Assembly (NCBI RefSeq): GCF_013744875.1
Contig: NZ_CP059399.1
Location: 1,364,001-1,428,000, forward strand
DNA length: 64,000 nucleotides
Direction: 5' to 3'
Source: Nocardia huaxiensis
GTDB lineage: Bacteria; Actinomycetota; Actinomycetes; Mycobacteriales; Mycobacteriaceae
The notes below the pieces were generated by a model. The model made no database searches, was not told where the DNA came from, and saw only the letters and a program-made list of their open reading frames with translations. Positions 42,512-51,164 of this stretch are shown one piece after another. The position numbers were made by a program, and so were the translations under genes. Within the stretch, counting starts at the first letter, position 1. Each line of letters begins with the position of its first letter.

Positions 42512-43792
42512 TCAGTAGCTGTTGGCGAGCAGTGCGTACTGCGCGGCGGTGCGTTGCTGCAGGTCCACCAATTGGGCACCCCACGCGAGCACGACATATC
42601 GGCGATACCGGACAGCACATGCGAACTGATTCACCGAACCGTGCGCCGGTTGGTCGGCGCATTTGACGTCGGGCACCCCGGCGGGATTCTTCGACGCATC
42701 GGATGGGGCGTCGAGAATCTCTTCCCATAGGGACTGCGCCGATCGCTCATCTCCGGCACGAGCGATGATCAGCCCATCCAGTGATCTGCCAATGCCTTTG
42801 GTGAAGGCGAAGGCGTTGCCCTTCCCGGTCTCGTAGGTGCCGGTGTAGGCGTCGACGAGTGCGAAGCGGTCCACACTCGCGGCCGAGTACAGCTGCCGCG
42901 CGGCCTCACGGTCCTTCTGCCAGTGCAGGAATCCGCGCATGGACTGACTGGCGGAGGTGCCCATCATCGGCACACCGGTCTTCAGGGGCGCCAGCGCCCG
43001 CCGCATCATGTCCATGTCGGGCTCCAGCCGCTGCATCTGTTCGGGCGACAGCGGACTCAGCGTATCCAGCAGGGGAAGTTGCGCCGCGAATGCCTTCTCG
43101 GCCCATCCCGTGAGTGCCGTGAGATCGGCCTCCATCGTCGAGGCGAAGACATTCACGATGTACTGGCCGTGCGCGATGGTGGCGCCCAGGGTAGGGGTGC
43201 CCGGCCTCCAGTGCGCGTGCGCCGCCGGATACTTCTGCAGCGCAACGGATCTATTCTCCTCCTTCGCCACATCGAAATCGGCGCTGTCGATTTCGGCAGC
43301 GGCGTTCTTGGCGGCCGTGCTGTCGAGGAACTGCAGGACGGTGACCGTGACCCGGACCCCCGGAGGCTGAACGCTGCTGTCCACCGGCACCGTGTCGCTA
43401 CTGCCGGAAGCGAAACCGAAGATGGCGCCATTGCGCTGCGCGGCGTCGGAGCCTGCCTGGCTCAGCACCTTTTCCAGGTGATAGGGGTCTTTGTAGGTCG
43501 GATCATTGATATCGGTGATTTCCTGAACGCCGGTGCCGTACTTCAGGATCGGATCGATATCGAGGCCGGTTACCACGTTGTCGGACAGTCGCATGACAGC
43601 GAGTGTCCGGCCGCGGTCGATACTGTGGCCGTAATCCTGATAGGTGTCGATCGGCTCGATCGAGTACTTGCCGACGTCGAGTGTGCGTACGTCGATCTCG
43701 CCCGGGGCCGGCGTGCCGCTGATGGTGGCGCAACCCGTGACCATCAGAACGGCCGCGGTGACGATCGGCAGGCGCATGCGTTCGAACATCAT
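42512..43792 (-). CDS. DUF7373-type lipoprotein
   Basis: This 426-residue predicted lipoprotein has a short basic start, the lipobox VLMVTGC near residue 21 and then EIDVRTLDVGKYSIEPID, the family start pattern. A HAHWRPGTPTLGATIAHGQYIV motif, a C-terminal Cys pair (VKCADQ and FACAVRY) and the closing AAQYALLANSY are shared with the lipoproteins at 43823 and 46774. It follows the next lipoprotein by 30 bases, so they are in one operon with the kinase at 45072-46667. Function is unknown. Confidence 0.82.
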   Translation of the reverse strand: MMFERMRLPIVTAAVLMVTGCATISGTPAPGEIDVRTLDVGKYSIEPIDTYQDYGHSIDRGRTLAVMRLSDNVVTGLDIDPILKYGTGVQEITDINDPTYKDPYHLEKVLSQAGSDAAQRNGAIFGFASGSSDTVPVDSSVQPPGVRVTVTVLQFLDSTAAKNAAAEIDSADFDVAKEENRSVALQKYPAAHAHWRPGTPTLGATIAHGQYIVNVFASTMEADLTALTGWAEKAFAAQLPLLDTLSPLSPEQMQRLEPDMDMMRRALAPLKTGVPMMGTSASQSMRGFLHWQKDREAARQLYSAASVDRFALVDAYTGTYETGKGNAFAFTKGIGRSLDGLIIARAGDERSAQSLWEEILDAPSDASKNPAGVPDVKCADQPAHGSVNQFACAVRYRRYVVLAWGAQLVDLQQRTAAQYALLANSY

Positions 43793-43822
43793 TCGTGAAC
43801 CTCGCTGAAGTCTTCCGGCCGG

Positions 43823-45046
43823 TTATTCGGCATCGGCATTGGCGAGCAGGGCATACTGCGCCGAAATTCGCTGCTGCGCATCGGTCAGCTGACTCGACCA
43901 CGACTCCGCCGAGTATCGGTCGTAGGTGACGGTGCAGTGGAAGCGCGGAATGAACATGTCGGAACCGCGGAATTCGCGGCACTTGGCACCGGGAAGATTC
44001 TGCGGTGAGTCGGCACGTCGATAGAGGCGGGGGACCACCGCGCGATCGGCGGTGATGCGCTGCGCCGAGGCGGCGTCCTTGGCCCGGTAGACGAGACCCG
44101 CGTGATTGGCGACCCAGTCGACGCCGGTCTCGTCGAACAGGGTTCTGTCCTTGGCCGGATCGATCGAAAGATGTAGTCCGCCAACGCGATCGTAAAGACC
44201 GGCGGCATCGCGCTTCTTCTCGTCGTCGGGCTTCTGCAGGGAGCGCCCCAGCATGCCGTCGTGGTCGAGGGCGAGGTCGGCCAACTGATCGTAAGGCGTC
44301 GGCTGGAAGGCGCTGAGCCGGGGCTGCACGGTTTCGAGGCTCTTGATGACCAGGCTGGTCATGGCCGGCAGATCGGGCGGCACCGCGAGAATCCCCTCGT
44401 CGCGCAGGCTTTCCTTCGCGTAGTCCTTGTTGTGCGTGTAGATCACATACCGGCCGGAGGCGAGGAAGCCTTCGATCTCCGGCGACCCGGGCTTCCATTG
44501 GACGAGCGCGGCGGGAAACTTGTCGATCCGCACGCGCTCTGCGGCGTCCGTCTGCGACAGCCGCAGATCGGCAAGGGTTGTCGCCGCAGCGGCCGCCGAT
44601 TGCTCGTCCTGAAACAGGAGAACCGAAACGGCCAGTGTGAGGCCGATTCCGATATCGCTGTCGGAGTACGCCGAAGAACGGAAGCCGGCGATGAATCCGT
44701 TTCCGTTGGAATCGAATCCTGTGGCCGACTTGCCCAGCCCCTTCTCGACATTGATGAACGCGAGCACCTGATAGGGATTGGCCACGCCGTGCTGGATCGT
44801 GAACCGCGGATCGATGTCCATGGGTAGCGGCACCACGCTGCTCAGCCGTTGCCCCTCGGAGAAACGGGCCCGGTCGAAGACGGATTTCTGGATTTCGCGC
44901 GGTGTGGTGTTGTAGTTGCCGACGTCGAGCTTGCTCAGATCGACGTCGGGCGCGGGCGCCGGTTCATCGGATGGTGATCCGCATCCCGTGGCTCCGATCA
45001 GAGCAGCCGTCAAACCGGCAGCCAGCATGGCCGTCGCTCGTCGCAT
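43823..45046 (-). CDS. DUF7373-type lipoprotein, paralogue of the gene at 1-809
   Basis: This 407-residue predicted lipoprotein has a lipobox ending GATGC near residue 22, then VDLSKLDVGNYNTTPREIQ, WKPGSPEIEGFLASGRYVIYTH and FQPTPYDQLADLALDHDG. The last motif and the start pattern match the partial lipoprotein at the left edge of the window. A Cys pair (AKCREF, FHCTVTY) and AQYALLANADAE close the chain. It lies between a lipoprotein and a kinase gene with gaps of 30 and 25 bases. Confidence 0.83.
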   Translation of the reverse strand: MRRATAMLAAGLTAALIGATGCGSPSDEPAPAPDVDLSKLDVGNYNTTPREIQKSVFDRARFSEGQRLSSVVPLPMDIDPRFTIQHGVANPYQVLAFINVEKGLGKSATGFDSNGNGFIAGFRSSAYSDSDIGIGLTLAVSVLLFQDEQSAAAAATTLADLRLSQTDAAERVRIDKFPAALVQWKPGSPEIEGFLASGRYVIYTHNKDYAKESLRDEGILAVPPDLPAMTSLVIKSLETVQPRLSAFQPTPYDQLADLALDHDGMLGRSLQKPDDEKKRDAAGLYDRVGGLHLSIDPAKDRTLFDETGVDWVANHAGLVYRAKDAASAQRITADRAVVPRLYRRADSPQNLPGAKCREFRGSDMFIPRFHCTVTYDRYSAESWSSQLTDAQQRISAQYALLANADAE

Positions 45047-45071
45047 TCTTCCCCCTCCGAGAAAACTTCGG

Positions 45072-46667
45072 TTACTTCACGGTCTTTCGCAGGATCGGCA
45101 CCAGCTTGTCGAGCAGCACCTTCTCCGAGCCGGGGCTCCACGTGCGGACCGCGGCGACGACCGCGGGATCGTCGACCGCGATGACCGTTGCCCGGGTACC
45201 GGTGATCCGGGATCCGAGCCCCATGAGGCCGCCACCCCCGGCGTCCTCATCGCTGCGGATCACCAGAAGGTAGCTGCTTTCGGCTGCTTGTAGATCTTGC
45301 CAATTGTTCGAATCGGGACGCGGATTGGGTTCATCACCGTTGCGCGCGTAGTTGAAGTTGTAGACGAACCCCAGTTGCTCCAGGAAGTTCGTCTGTGAGG
45401 TGCCGCCCAGATAGATCGACAATTCCAGCTGCTTCGGCACGTCGATCATGGTGATGACCTTGCCGTTGAACGCGGGATTATTCTTGCGTGCGTCTTCGAG
45501 CGTGGTCGCCGAATTGCTCACTGCCGCAGCGGATGTGGTGACTGTGGCCACGTCGGTACCGGCGTCGCCCCGGGTGACCACCGCACCGATGCCGACGGCC
45601 AGCGCCGCCGCCACCGCGGCCGCGCCGATGCCCAAATAGATCCCCTTGCGGCGCTTCGGTTTTCCGGGTGGCATGGTCGGAGCGGTGCCGGACTGTGCCG
45701 TATGCGCCATTGAGTGGCCCGTGAAAGCTGTTGCGTGGGTGGCTGTCCGGCTTGTCGGGGCCTGCAGGCTCGGCGGGGCCACCTGGATCGGGTAGGTGGG
45801 GGAGGTGTTGGTTCCCGTGGGGTTGTGGCCGGGGATGAGGGCGTTCGTCGCGGCGTCGGTGAAATCGCGGCAGGTGTTGTAGCGGTCGGCGGGGTTCTTG
45901 GCCATGGCTATGGCGAAGACGTGGTCGATGGCGGGTGGGAGGTGGGGGTTGACGGCGGTGGCGCGGGGTGGGGGTTCTTGGAGGTGGCCGACCATGACTA
46001 TGGCGGGCTGGGTGGAGGGGTAGGGGTTCTGGCCGGTGAGGAGGCGGTAGAAGGCGCAGGCCAGGCTGTAGATGTCGGAGCGGTGGTCGAGGGGGTCGCC
46101 GGCGAGTTGTTCGGGGGAGGCGTAGGCGACGGTCGCTACGAAGCTGCCGGTTTGGGTCAGTTCGGTGGTGTCCTCGGTGGATTTGGCTACGCCGAAGTCC
46201 GCTAGCAGGGCGCGTTCGTCGTCGCCGTCGGTGGTGAGGAGGAAGTTGGCGGGTTTGATGTCGCGGTGCAGCAGGCCGTTGCGGTGGGCGTAGTCGAGGC
46301 CCTTGCCGATTTCGGTGGTGATGCGCAGGGCGCGCAGCGGTGTCATGGCGGCGGGGTCGCGTTTGGCTTCGGCGGAGGCGTCGGTGCCGTCCACGTACTG
46401 CATGGCGATCCAGAGCTGACCGTTCTCCTCGCCGCGATTGTGGACGGCGACGATGTTCGGATGGTGCAGGGCCGCAACGACATTGGCTTCGCGTTCGAAG
46501 CGGCCGCGGAACTCGGGGTTGCGGGACAGGTCGCCGGAGAGCACCTTCAGCGCGTCCATGCGCGGCAGGGACGGGTGCTTGGCCAGGTACACCGTGCCCA
46601 TGCCGCCGGCGCCCAGGACGCGGATGATGCGGTAGCCGCCGACGATGGTGCCCGGGCTCATCGTCAT
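45072..46667 (-). CDS. membrane Ser/Thr protein kinase
   Basis: This 531-residue PknB-type kinase has the glycine loop GAGGMG (19-24), Lys41, the catalytic loop HRDIKPAN (134-141), DFG (157-159) and the activation segment TQTGSFVATVAYASPEQ. A Thr/Pro-rich linker, a transmembrane helix near 344-366 and an outer domain of about 160 residues without obvious Cys follow. It differs from the kinases at 3144-6964 and is closer to PknF/PknH-type kinases (my reading). AGGAG lies eight bases before the ATG at 46667. It is upstream of two lipoproteins and near the FHA-ABC exporter, which suggests linked signalling. Confidence 0.92.
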   Translation of the reverse strand: MTMSPGTIVGGYRIIRVLGAGGMGTVYLAKHPSLPRMDALKVLSGDLSRNPEFRGRFEREANVVAALHHPNIVAVHNRGEENGQLWIAMQYVDGTDASAEAKRDPAAMTPLRALRITTEIGKGLDYAHRNGLLHRDIKPANFLLTTDGDDERALLADFGVAKSTEDTTELTQTGSFVATVAYASPEQLAGDPLDHRSDIYSLACAFYRLLTGQNPYPSTQPAIVMVGHLQEPPPRATAVNPHLPPAIDHVFAIAMAKNPADRYNTCRDFTDAATNALIPGHNPTGTNTSPTYPIQVAPPSLQAPTSRTATHATAFTGHSMAHTAQSGTAPTMPPGKPKRRKGIYLGIGAAAVAAALAVGIGAVVTRGDAGTDVATVTTSAAAVSNSATTLEDARKNNPAFNGKVITMIDVPKQLELSIYLGGTSQTNFLEQLGFVYNFNYARNGDEPNPRPDSNNWQDLQAAESSYLLVIRSDEDAGGGGLMGLGSRITGTRATVIAVDDPAVVAAVRTWSPGSEKVLLDKLVPILRKTVK

Positions 46668-46773
46668 GCGGGGCGCTCCTGATCGGTTCGGCTGGCTGGT
46701 GCTCAGCCGGAGCTTACTGGAGCGACCCGATCTCGTCCGAGTCGATCACCTGCGGTTACCGCGCTCGGAGCCG

Positions 46774-47979
46774 CTACATGCTGTTGGCCAGCAGCGCGTA
46801 CTGGGCCGCGATCTTCTGCCGCACATCGGATTCCGAATCGCTGCTGACCACGCCGATGAAGCGTTTGTAGGCCACGTAGCAGCGGTTCTTGTATTCGGTC
46901 TGGGTGTCGCCCTTGCTGTTCAGCTTGACGCATTTGGCGCCGGGGACGTCATTGGGGGCGGGGAGCGAGTCGTAGTGGTCGCTCTCGTCGGCGACCAGCG
47001 CGCTCAGCATGACCTGAGCGCCTCCCGCGTCGCGGGTGCGGACGACCGCCGAGTCCTCGTTGAAGGCGACGGCGTCGGCGCCGCTGTCGGTGACGGCCTT
47101 CTGGATATCGGATTCGTTGGAGGCGTTCTGAACGAGCTTGGTGGGGCCGTAGACGGCGAACAGGATGGGGTCGAGGGTGCCCTTGCCGTTCGTGGGGCGA
47201 TCCTTCACCACCACACGCGAGAGCAGATTGTCCGGATCCACCTTCAGGGAGGAGAACTTGCTCTCCGGGGTGGGGGTGAACTTGTCCAGCTGCGGCACCT
47301 GGGCGTCCAGGGTCTTGCGCACCCAGCTCAGCAGGTCCTGCTCATCCGCGGACGGCCGCACGACGAGCAGCGAGATCACGAATTCCTTGTAGGCCATGAA
47401 GGTTCCGATATTCGGAACGCCCGGCCGCCAGTGGATGTAGGCGTCCGGGTACTGGCTCAGCGTGAGCTTCTTGTTGATGTCGGCGGCCACATTGAAGTCG
47501 ACGTCCTCGAGTTCGCGCGCGGCGGTCTTCGCCGCCTGCGCGTCCGGGAAGCGCATCACCATGTTCATGACGCTGGTTTCGCCGGTGGCGTCGGGCTCCC
47601 GGTCGCTGCCGCCGACCACGTAGGCCGCCAGCATGCGGTTGCGGTCGAGCACCGGCGTGGAGACGTCGGCGAGCGCGGTGTCGGTGGCGTCGGCGGTGTC
47701 GGAGGTGGCGCGGCCGATGCCGCCGTGGGTGAGGGAGGAATCGATGCGGACCGTCGGCACCACGGCCTCCGACATGCGGAAGCCCTCGAGCAGTGCTGCC
47801 TTTTTGCCCGGGTCCTGGTCATAGCTGAACTGCGAGACCTCGTACTTGCCGACCTCGAGTTTGCGGACGTCGAGCTCCGCGGCGACCGGTGTGCCGTCGA
47901 TCTTCATGCAGGCGGTCGCCAGCAGGGCGGTAATCGAAAGGCATGCCACGAAGAGTGGTTTGCGCGATATGCGAACCAT
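46774..47979 (-). CDS. DUF7373-type lipoprotein
   Basis: This 401-residue predicted lipoprotein starts at ATG 47979 (MVRISRKP) after GAGGACC. The longer frame from 48081 is not used because the signal peptide begins here. The lipobox is LLATAC, then AELDVRKLEVGKYEVSQF, IHWRPGVPNIGTFMAYKEF and a C-terminal Cys pair with AAQYALLANSM. It is a fifth copy of the family in this window. It lies 106 bases upstream of the kinase gene. Confidence 0.82.
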   Translation of the reverse strand: MVRISRKPLFVACLSITALLATACMKIDGTPVAAELDVRKLEVGKYEVSQFSYDQDPGKKAALLEGFRMSEAVVPTVRIDSSLTHGGIGRATSDTADATDTALADVSTPVLDRNRMLAAYVVGGSDREPDATGETSVMNMVMRFPDAQAAKTAARELEDVDFNVAADINKKLTLSQYPDAYIHWRPGVPNIGTFMAYKEFVISLLVVRPSADEQDLLSWVRKTLDAQVPQLDKFTPTPESKFSSLKVDPDNLLSRVVVKDRPTNGKGTLDPILFAVYGPTKLVQNASNESDIQKAVTDSGADAVAFNEDSAVVRTRDAGGAQVMLSALVADESDHYDSLPAPNDVPGAKCVKLNSKGDTQTEYKNRCYVAYKRFIGVVSSDSESDVRQKIAAQYALLANSM

Positions 47980-48184
47980 GTCAGGTCCTCGTTCCTCCCG
48001 TACGTGCATACAAGGTAGCGGACGAATGCCGCGTCCGGAGTCCGTCGGAGAACGCCGCCGCGGCATGATCACCCGCCTCACTCATCGTCGAAGAGCAGGC
48101 CGGACGCAACGTCGGACGCCCACGTAACCTGGTGCATGTGTTGAACGTCCCGTGCCGCGCGTACTCCTGGGGCCGGTTCCGTTG

Positions 48185-49573
48185 ATGGATCGGCAGGTCG
48201 AAGTTGTCGCGGGCAACCATGTGATCACCAGGACGGCCGGCGCTGTGATCCTGGTCGCGCATCGGGAACGGGGGAAGCTCGGCACGGACTCCCGGGCCAT
48301 GGTGGCCTCGCGCGCGCTGGCCGAACTGGTCGCCGAGGCCAGCGAACACGCCCCGGACGGGCCGGGCCGGCTGGTGGCGCGGCAGGCCACGCGCTGGCTC
48401 ATGCGCGACGCCGAACGCATATCGCCCGGGGAGGCCATCGAATTCGGCATTCTGTCCGCCGCCGACACCGGCGGGCTGGCCATCTTCCTGCACGGTTCGG
48501 TCACCGCGGTGCTCGCCGGGGACGAGGTCGAGTACTACCGGGGCAGTGACGCCGCGTTCACCGTGGACCGGGTCGCCGAGCCCCCGTCGCGGGCGGCGGC
48601 GCTGTTCATCGACGAGAGCCGGCGGCGCGCGCCGGAACTGCCGGAACGCGGAATCGGTTCGCTCGTAGCGGGTGTCGCGCAGGCGTCGGGCGCCATCGTC
48701 TGGTTCGAGGGTGATCCGGTGGCCGAGCGCACGCCCGTCGCGGACCCGCCGCGACCGGTGGAGCCGCCCCCGCCCACCGCCTCCTACGATCCGGAGCCCG
48801 AGCGAATTCCGCTGGACCCCAACCTGACTCCCACCAAGACCTCGGCGAGCCTGCCGTCCGGCTTCCTCGCTGATTTCGAGAACGCCACCGCCGAACCGGA
48901 TCTCGACCCCGACGAGGACCCGGACGAGGACCCGGACGAGGTTCCCACCAGCGGGCTGGTGCGCCGGGAACCCAATGGCACGAGCGGATTCGACCCGCAC
49001 CGCGCACCCACCGAGATGGGCGGCACCAACCCCGCGCCCAAACCCGATCCGGATCTACAGCGTCGGCTCGAACAGACCGCCAAGGCCAACGCCCTCACCG
49101 TGAAGGTGCTCGGATTCAAGTGCGCGCGAGCGCATCCCAGTGATCCGCGCGCGGCGTTCTGCACCGTGTGCGGCATGCCGGTCGATCAGACCCAGCAGGT
49201 GTCCGAGGTCATCCGCCCACCGCTGGGCATGCTCGTGCTCGACGACGGCATGACCTACATGCTGGCCTCCGACGCCGTCGTGGGCCGGGATCCGGAGAAC
49301 TCGGAGGCGGCGCGAGCGGGCCTGGTGCCCTTGCGGATCGAGGACACCTCCGGCGGCATGTCCCGCGCGCACGCCGAATTCCGTTTGGTGAACTGGGATG
49401 TCACGGTGGTCGACCGCGGCTCCACCAACGGCACCCGGGTCCGGCTGCCCGGATACCGGGATTGGGTTCGGCTGCAACCGAATCAGCCGATGGCGCTCAT
49501 CGCCGGAGCCGAGGTCATGCTCGGCAACCGCGTGCTGCGCTTGGAACCGGTCGCCCCGCCGCCCTTCGGGTGA
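48185..49573 (+). CDS. FHA-domain protein with zinc-ribbon-like segment
   Basis: This protein of about 462 residues has an N-terminal domain of unknown type (residues 1-190), a disordered acidic/Pro-rich linker with a repeated DEDPD motif, a Cys/His cluster KCARAHPSDPRAAFCTVCG (two CxxC-like Cys plus others), and a C-terminal FHA domain (about 370-460; GRDPENSE, SRAHAEFRL, DRGSTNGTRV). FHA domains bind phospho-threonine, so it may read kinase activity. ATG 48185 is used; GTG 48152 is possible but has no better ribosome site. The gene is divergent from the lipoprotein and convergent with the metallopeptidase. Confidence 0.8.
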   Translation: MDRQVEVVAGNHVITRTAGAVILVAHRERGKLGTDSRAMVASRALAELVAEASEHAPDGPGRLVARQATRWLMRDAERISPGEAIEFGILSAADTGGLAIFLHGSVTAVLAGDEVEYYRGSDAAFTVDRVAEPPSRAAALFIDESRRRAPELPERGIGSLVAGVAQASGAIVWFEGDPVAERTPVADPPRPVEPPPPTASYDPEPERIPLDPNLTPTKTSASLPSGFLADFENATAEPDLDPDEDPDEDPDEVPTSGLVRREPNGTSGFDPHRAPTEMGGTNPAPKPDPDLQRRLEQTAKANALTVKVLGFKCARAHPSDPRAAFCTVCGMPVDQTQQVSEVIRPPLGMLVLDDGMTYMLASDAVVGRDPENSEAARAGLVPLRIEDTSGGMSRAHAEFRLVNWDVTVVDRGSTNGTRVRLPGYRDWVRLQPNQPMALIAGAEVMLGNRVLRLEPVAPPPFG

Positions 49574-49617
49574 AGTTCGGCCACTCGCCGACGGCACTCA
49601 GCCGTGCGCAGCGGCGG

Positions 49618-51063
49618 TCAAGCGTAACGTGATTCGCAGGTGTTCTGGTCGCCCAGCACGCCCGCCCGGAACGCGTCCACGCGGGCGAATCCGCTCGGCA
49701 CCGTATTTCCGTCGGTATCGCTGGCCGCCAGCCCGTCGGTGAGCAGACCCGACACCGCCTCGTCCACGTCACCCGCCGACAGGCTGATATTCCCGTCCGC
49801 CGCAGAACGATTCGGGTCCGACAGCTTCGCGGTGATCACGCCCGACAGGCAGGCCGCCCGCAACCCCGTCTTGGCCCCGGTGAGCGCCTGTCCGGCGGCC
49901 CGCTGCACCGCGAGCGTGTACCGCGAGATGAACACCACGTACGCCGTGAAATCACCGGTCACCTTGACCGGCAAGCCATCCTGCTCGTCTGCGTTCGATA
50001 TCCCGCGTTCCTTCAGCGCGTCGATATCCGTGCCGATGGTGTTGCTGGCCGGGCAGTACGTCACCGGAATCGTGTCCTTGCCGTTGCGGCAGTTCATCTT
50101 CGCGGTGTCGTAGCGGTATTCGGGTTCCTTGGCGATGGGCATGATGGAGGCCATCGCCTTGGCCAGTTCGTCGAGATTGGCTCTGCCGACCTCGGATTCG
50201 CCTCGACCGTCGTCGCCCTGCAGGCTCTGCGGCAGCTTGCCGCGCCGGCCCTCGATCTCGTCGATGTCGATGGCCTTGCAGCCTTCGGCTCCGTCGGTGA
50301 ACCCGATCTGCACGGCCGTCACCCGCTCGAACGCCGACCCGTGCACGCTGTCCGGATCATCCGGATTGTCGTCACGAATGGCTACGGTCGCCGCCAGCAC
50401 CTGGTTCAAACCGTCCGAGGTGTTGATGGTGAAGTGCTTCGCATTGCCTTCGGCCACATGACGAATGAACGCGCCCGCGAAACAGTCGGCCTGCTGCTCC
50501 TTGACCAGGGTCGGCGTCTTGCGCGTCACGATATTGGCGATGTTCTGGATGGCGTGCCCGTACTCGTGCGCGAGCACCATCACCATCGACATCTTGCCGA
50601 AGGTCTCCTCCACCGCGGGCAGCAGCACCGCGCGGTCCCAGCCGATGGAATGGTCCAGGCGGCAATACGCGGCATTGACCAACCGGTAGGTGCTCTCGTC
50701 GCAGAACTTCACATCCTGCGAACGCGGCGCCTTCGCACTCCAGGACACCAGCTTCGACGCCTTCACGAAGTCGCCCTCGAAGTTCTTCGGGTACTCGGCC
50801 TGCCAGTAGGACTCGATGTCCTCGATGGCATTCATGACCAGCCGGTCCACCTCGCCGCCGTCGCTGTTCTCGGCCTGCGCCGGATTGTCCGGCACCCCGG
50901 ATCGCGGCCCGTTCGGGCCGCTCGTGGTCGGCAGCCCGGCCACCTTGAACGGATCGTCGTAGATGGACACCGCGCGACCGTCCACCGTCCGGGTGCATCC
51001 GGACAGCAGCACGACCAGCAGGGTCAGAATCGTGAGGACCGCCGCCCCCTGGCGTCTCGCCAC
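49618..51063 (-). CDS. neutral zinc metallopeptidase, lipoprotein
   Basis: This predicted lipoprotein of about 481 residues has the lipobox LLSGC. It carries the zinc motif HEYGH (HExxH) in VLAHEYGHAIQNIAN, a downstream EQQADCFAGAF Glu ligand region and several Cys (FCDE, YCRLDH, NCRNG, YCPAS) that can form disulfides. This is the predicted neutral zinc metallopeptidase family (COG2321-like). GTG 51063 follows GGGAG five bases upstream. It is divergent from the FHA-ABC gene. A role in envelope or secreted-protein processing is inferred; the substrate is unknown. Confidence 0.85.
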   Translation of the reverse strand: MARRQGAAVLTILTLLVVLLSGCTRTVDGRAVSIYDDPFKVAGLPTTSGPNGPRSGVPDNPAQAENSDGGEVDRLVMNAIEDIESYWQAEYPKNFEGDFVKASKLVSWSAKAPRSQDVKFCDESTYRLVNAAYCRLDHSIGWDRAVLLPAVEETFGKMSMVMVLAHEYGHAIQNIANIVTRKTPTLVKEQQADCFAGAFIRHVAEGNAKHFTINTSDGLNQVLAATVAIRDDNPDDPDSVHGSAFERVTAVQIGFTDGAEGCKAIDIDEIEGRRGKLPQSLQGDDGRGESEVGRANLDELAKAMASIMPIAKEPEYRYDTAKMNCRNGKDTIPVTYCPASNTIGTDIDALKERGISNADEQDGLPVKVTGDFTAYVVFISRYTLAVQRAAGQALTGAKTGLRAACLSGVITAKLSDPNRSAADGNISLSAGDVDEAVSGLLTDGLAASDTDGNTVPSGFARVDAFRAGVLGDQNTCESRYA

Positions 51064-51164
51064 CTTCACTCCCTCGCAGGCCAACCCGGTTCACCACCCC
51101 GAGCGGCGGGTAAATGGCCAATGAGCACAACGCCGTATCCCGGGGCTTCGCATATTATGCGGCC

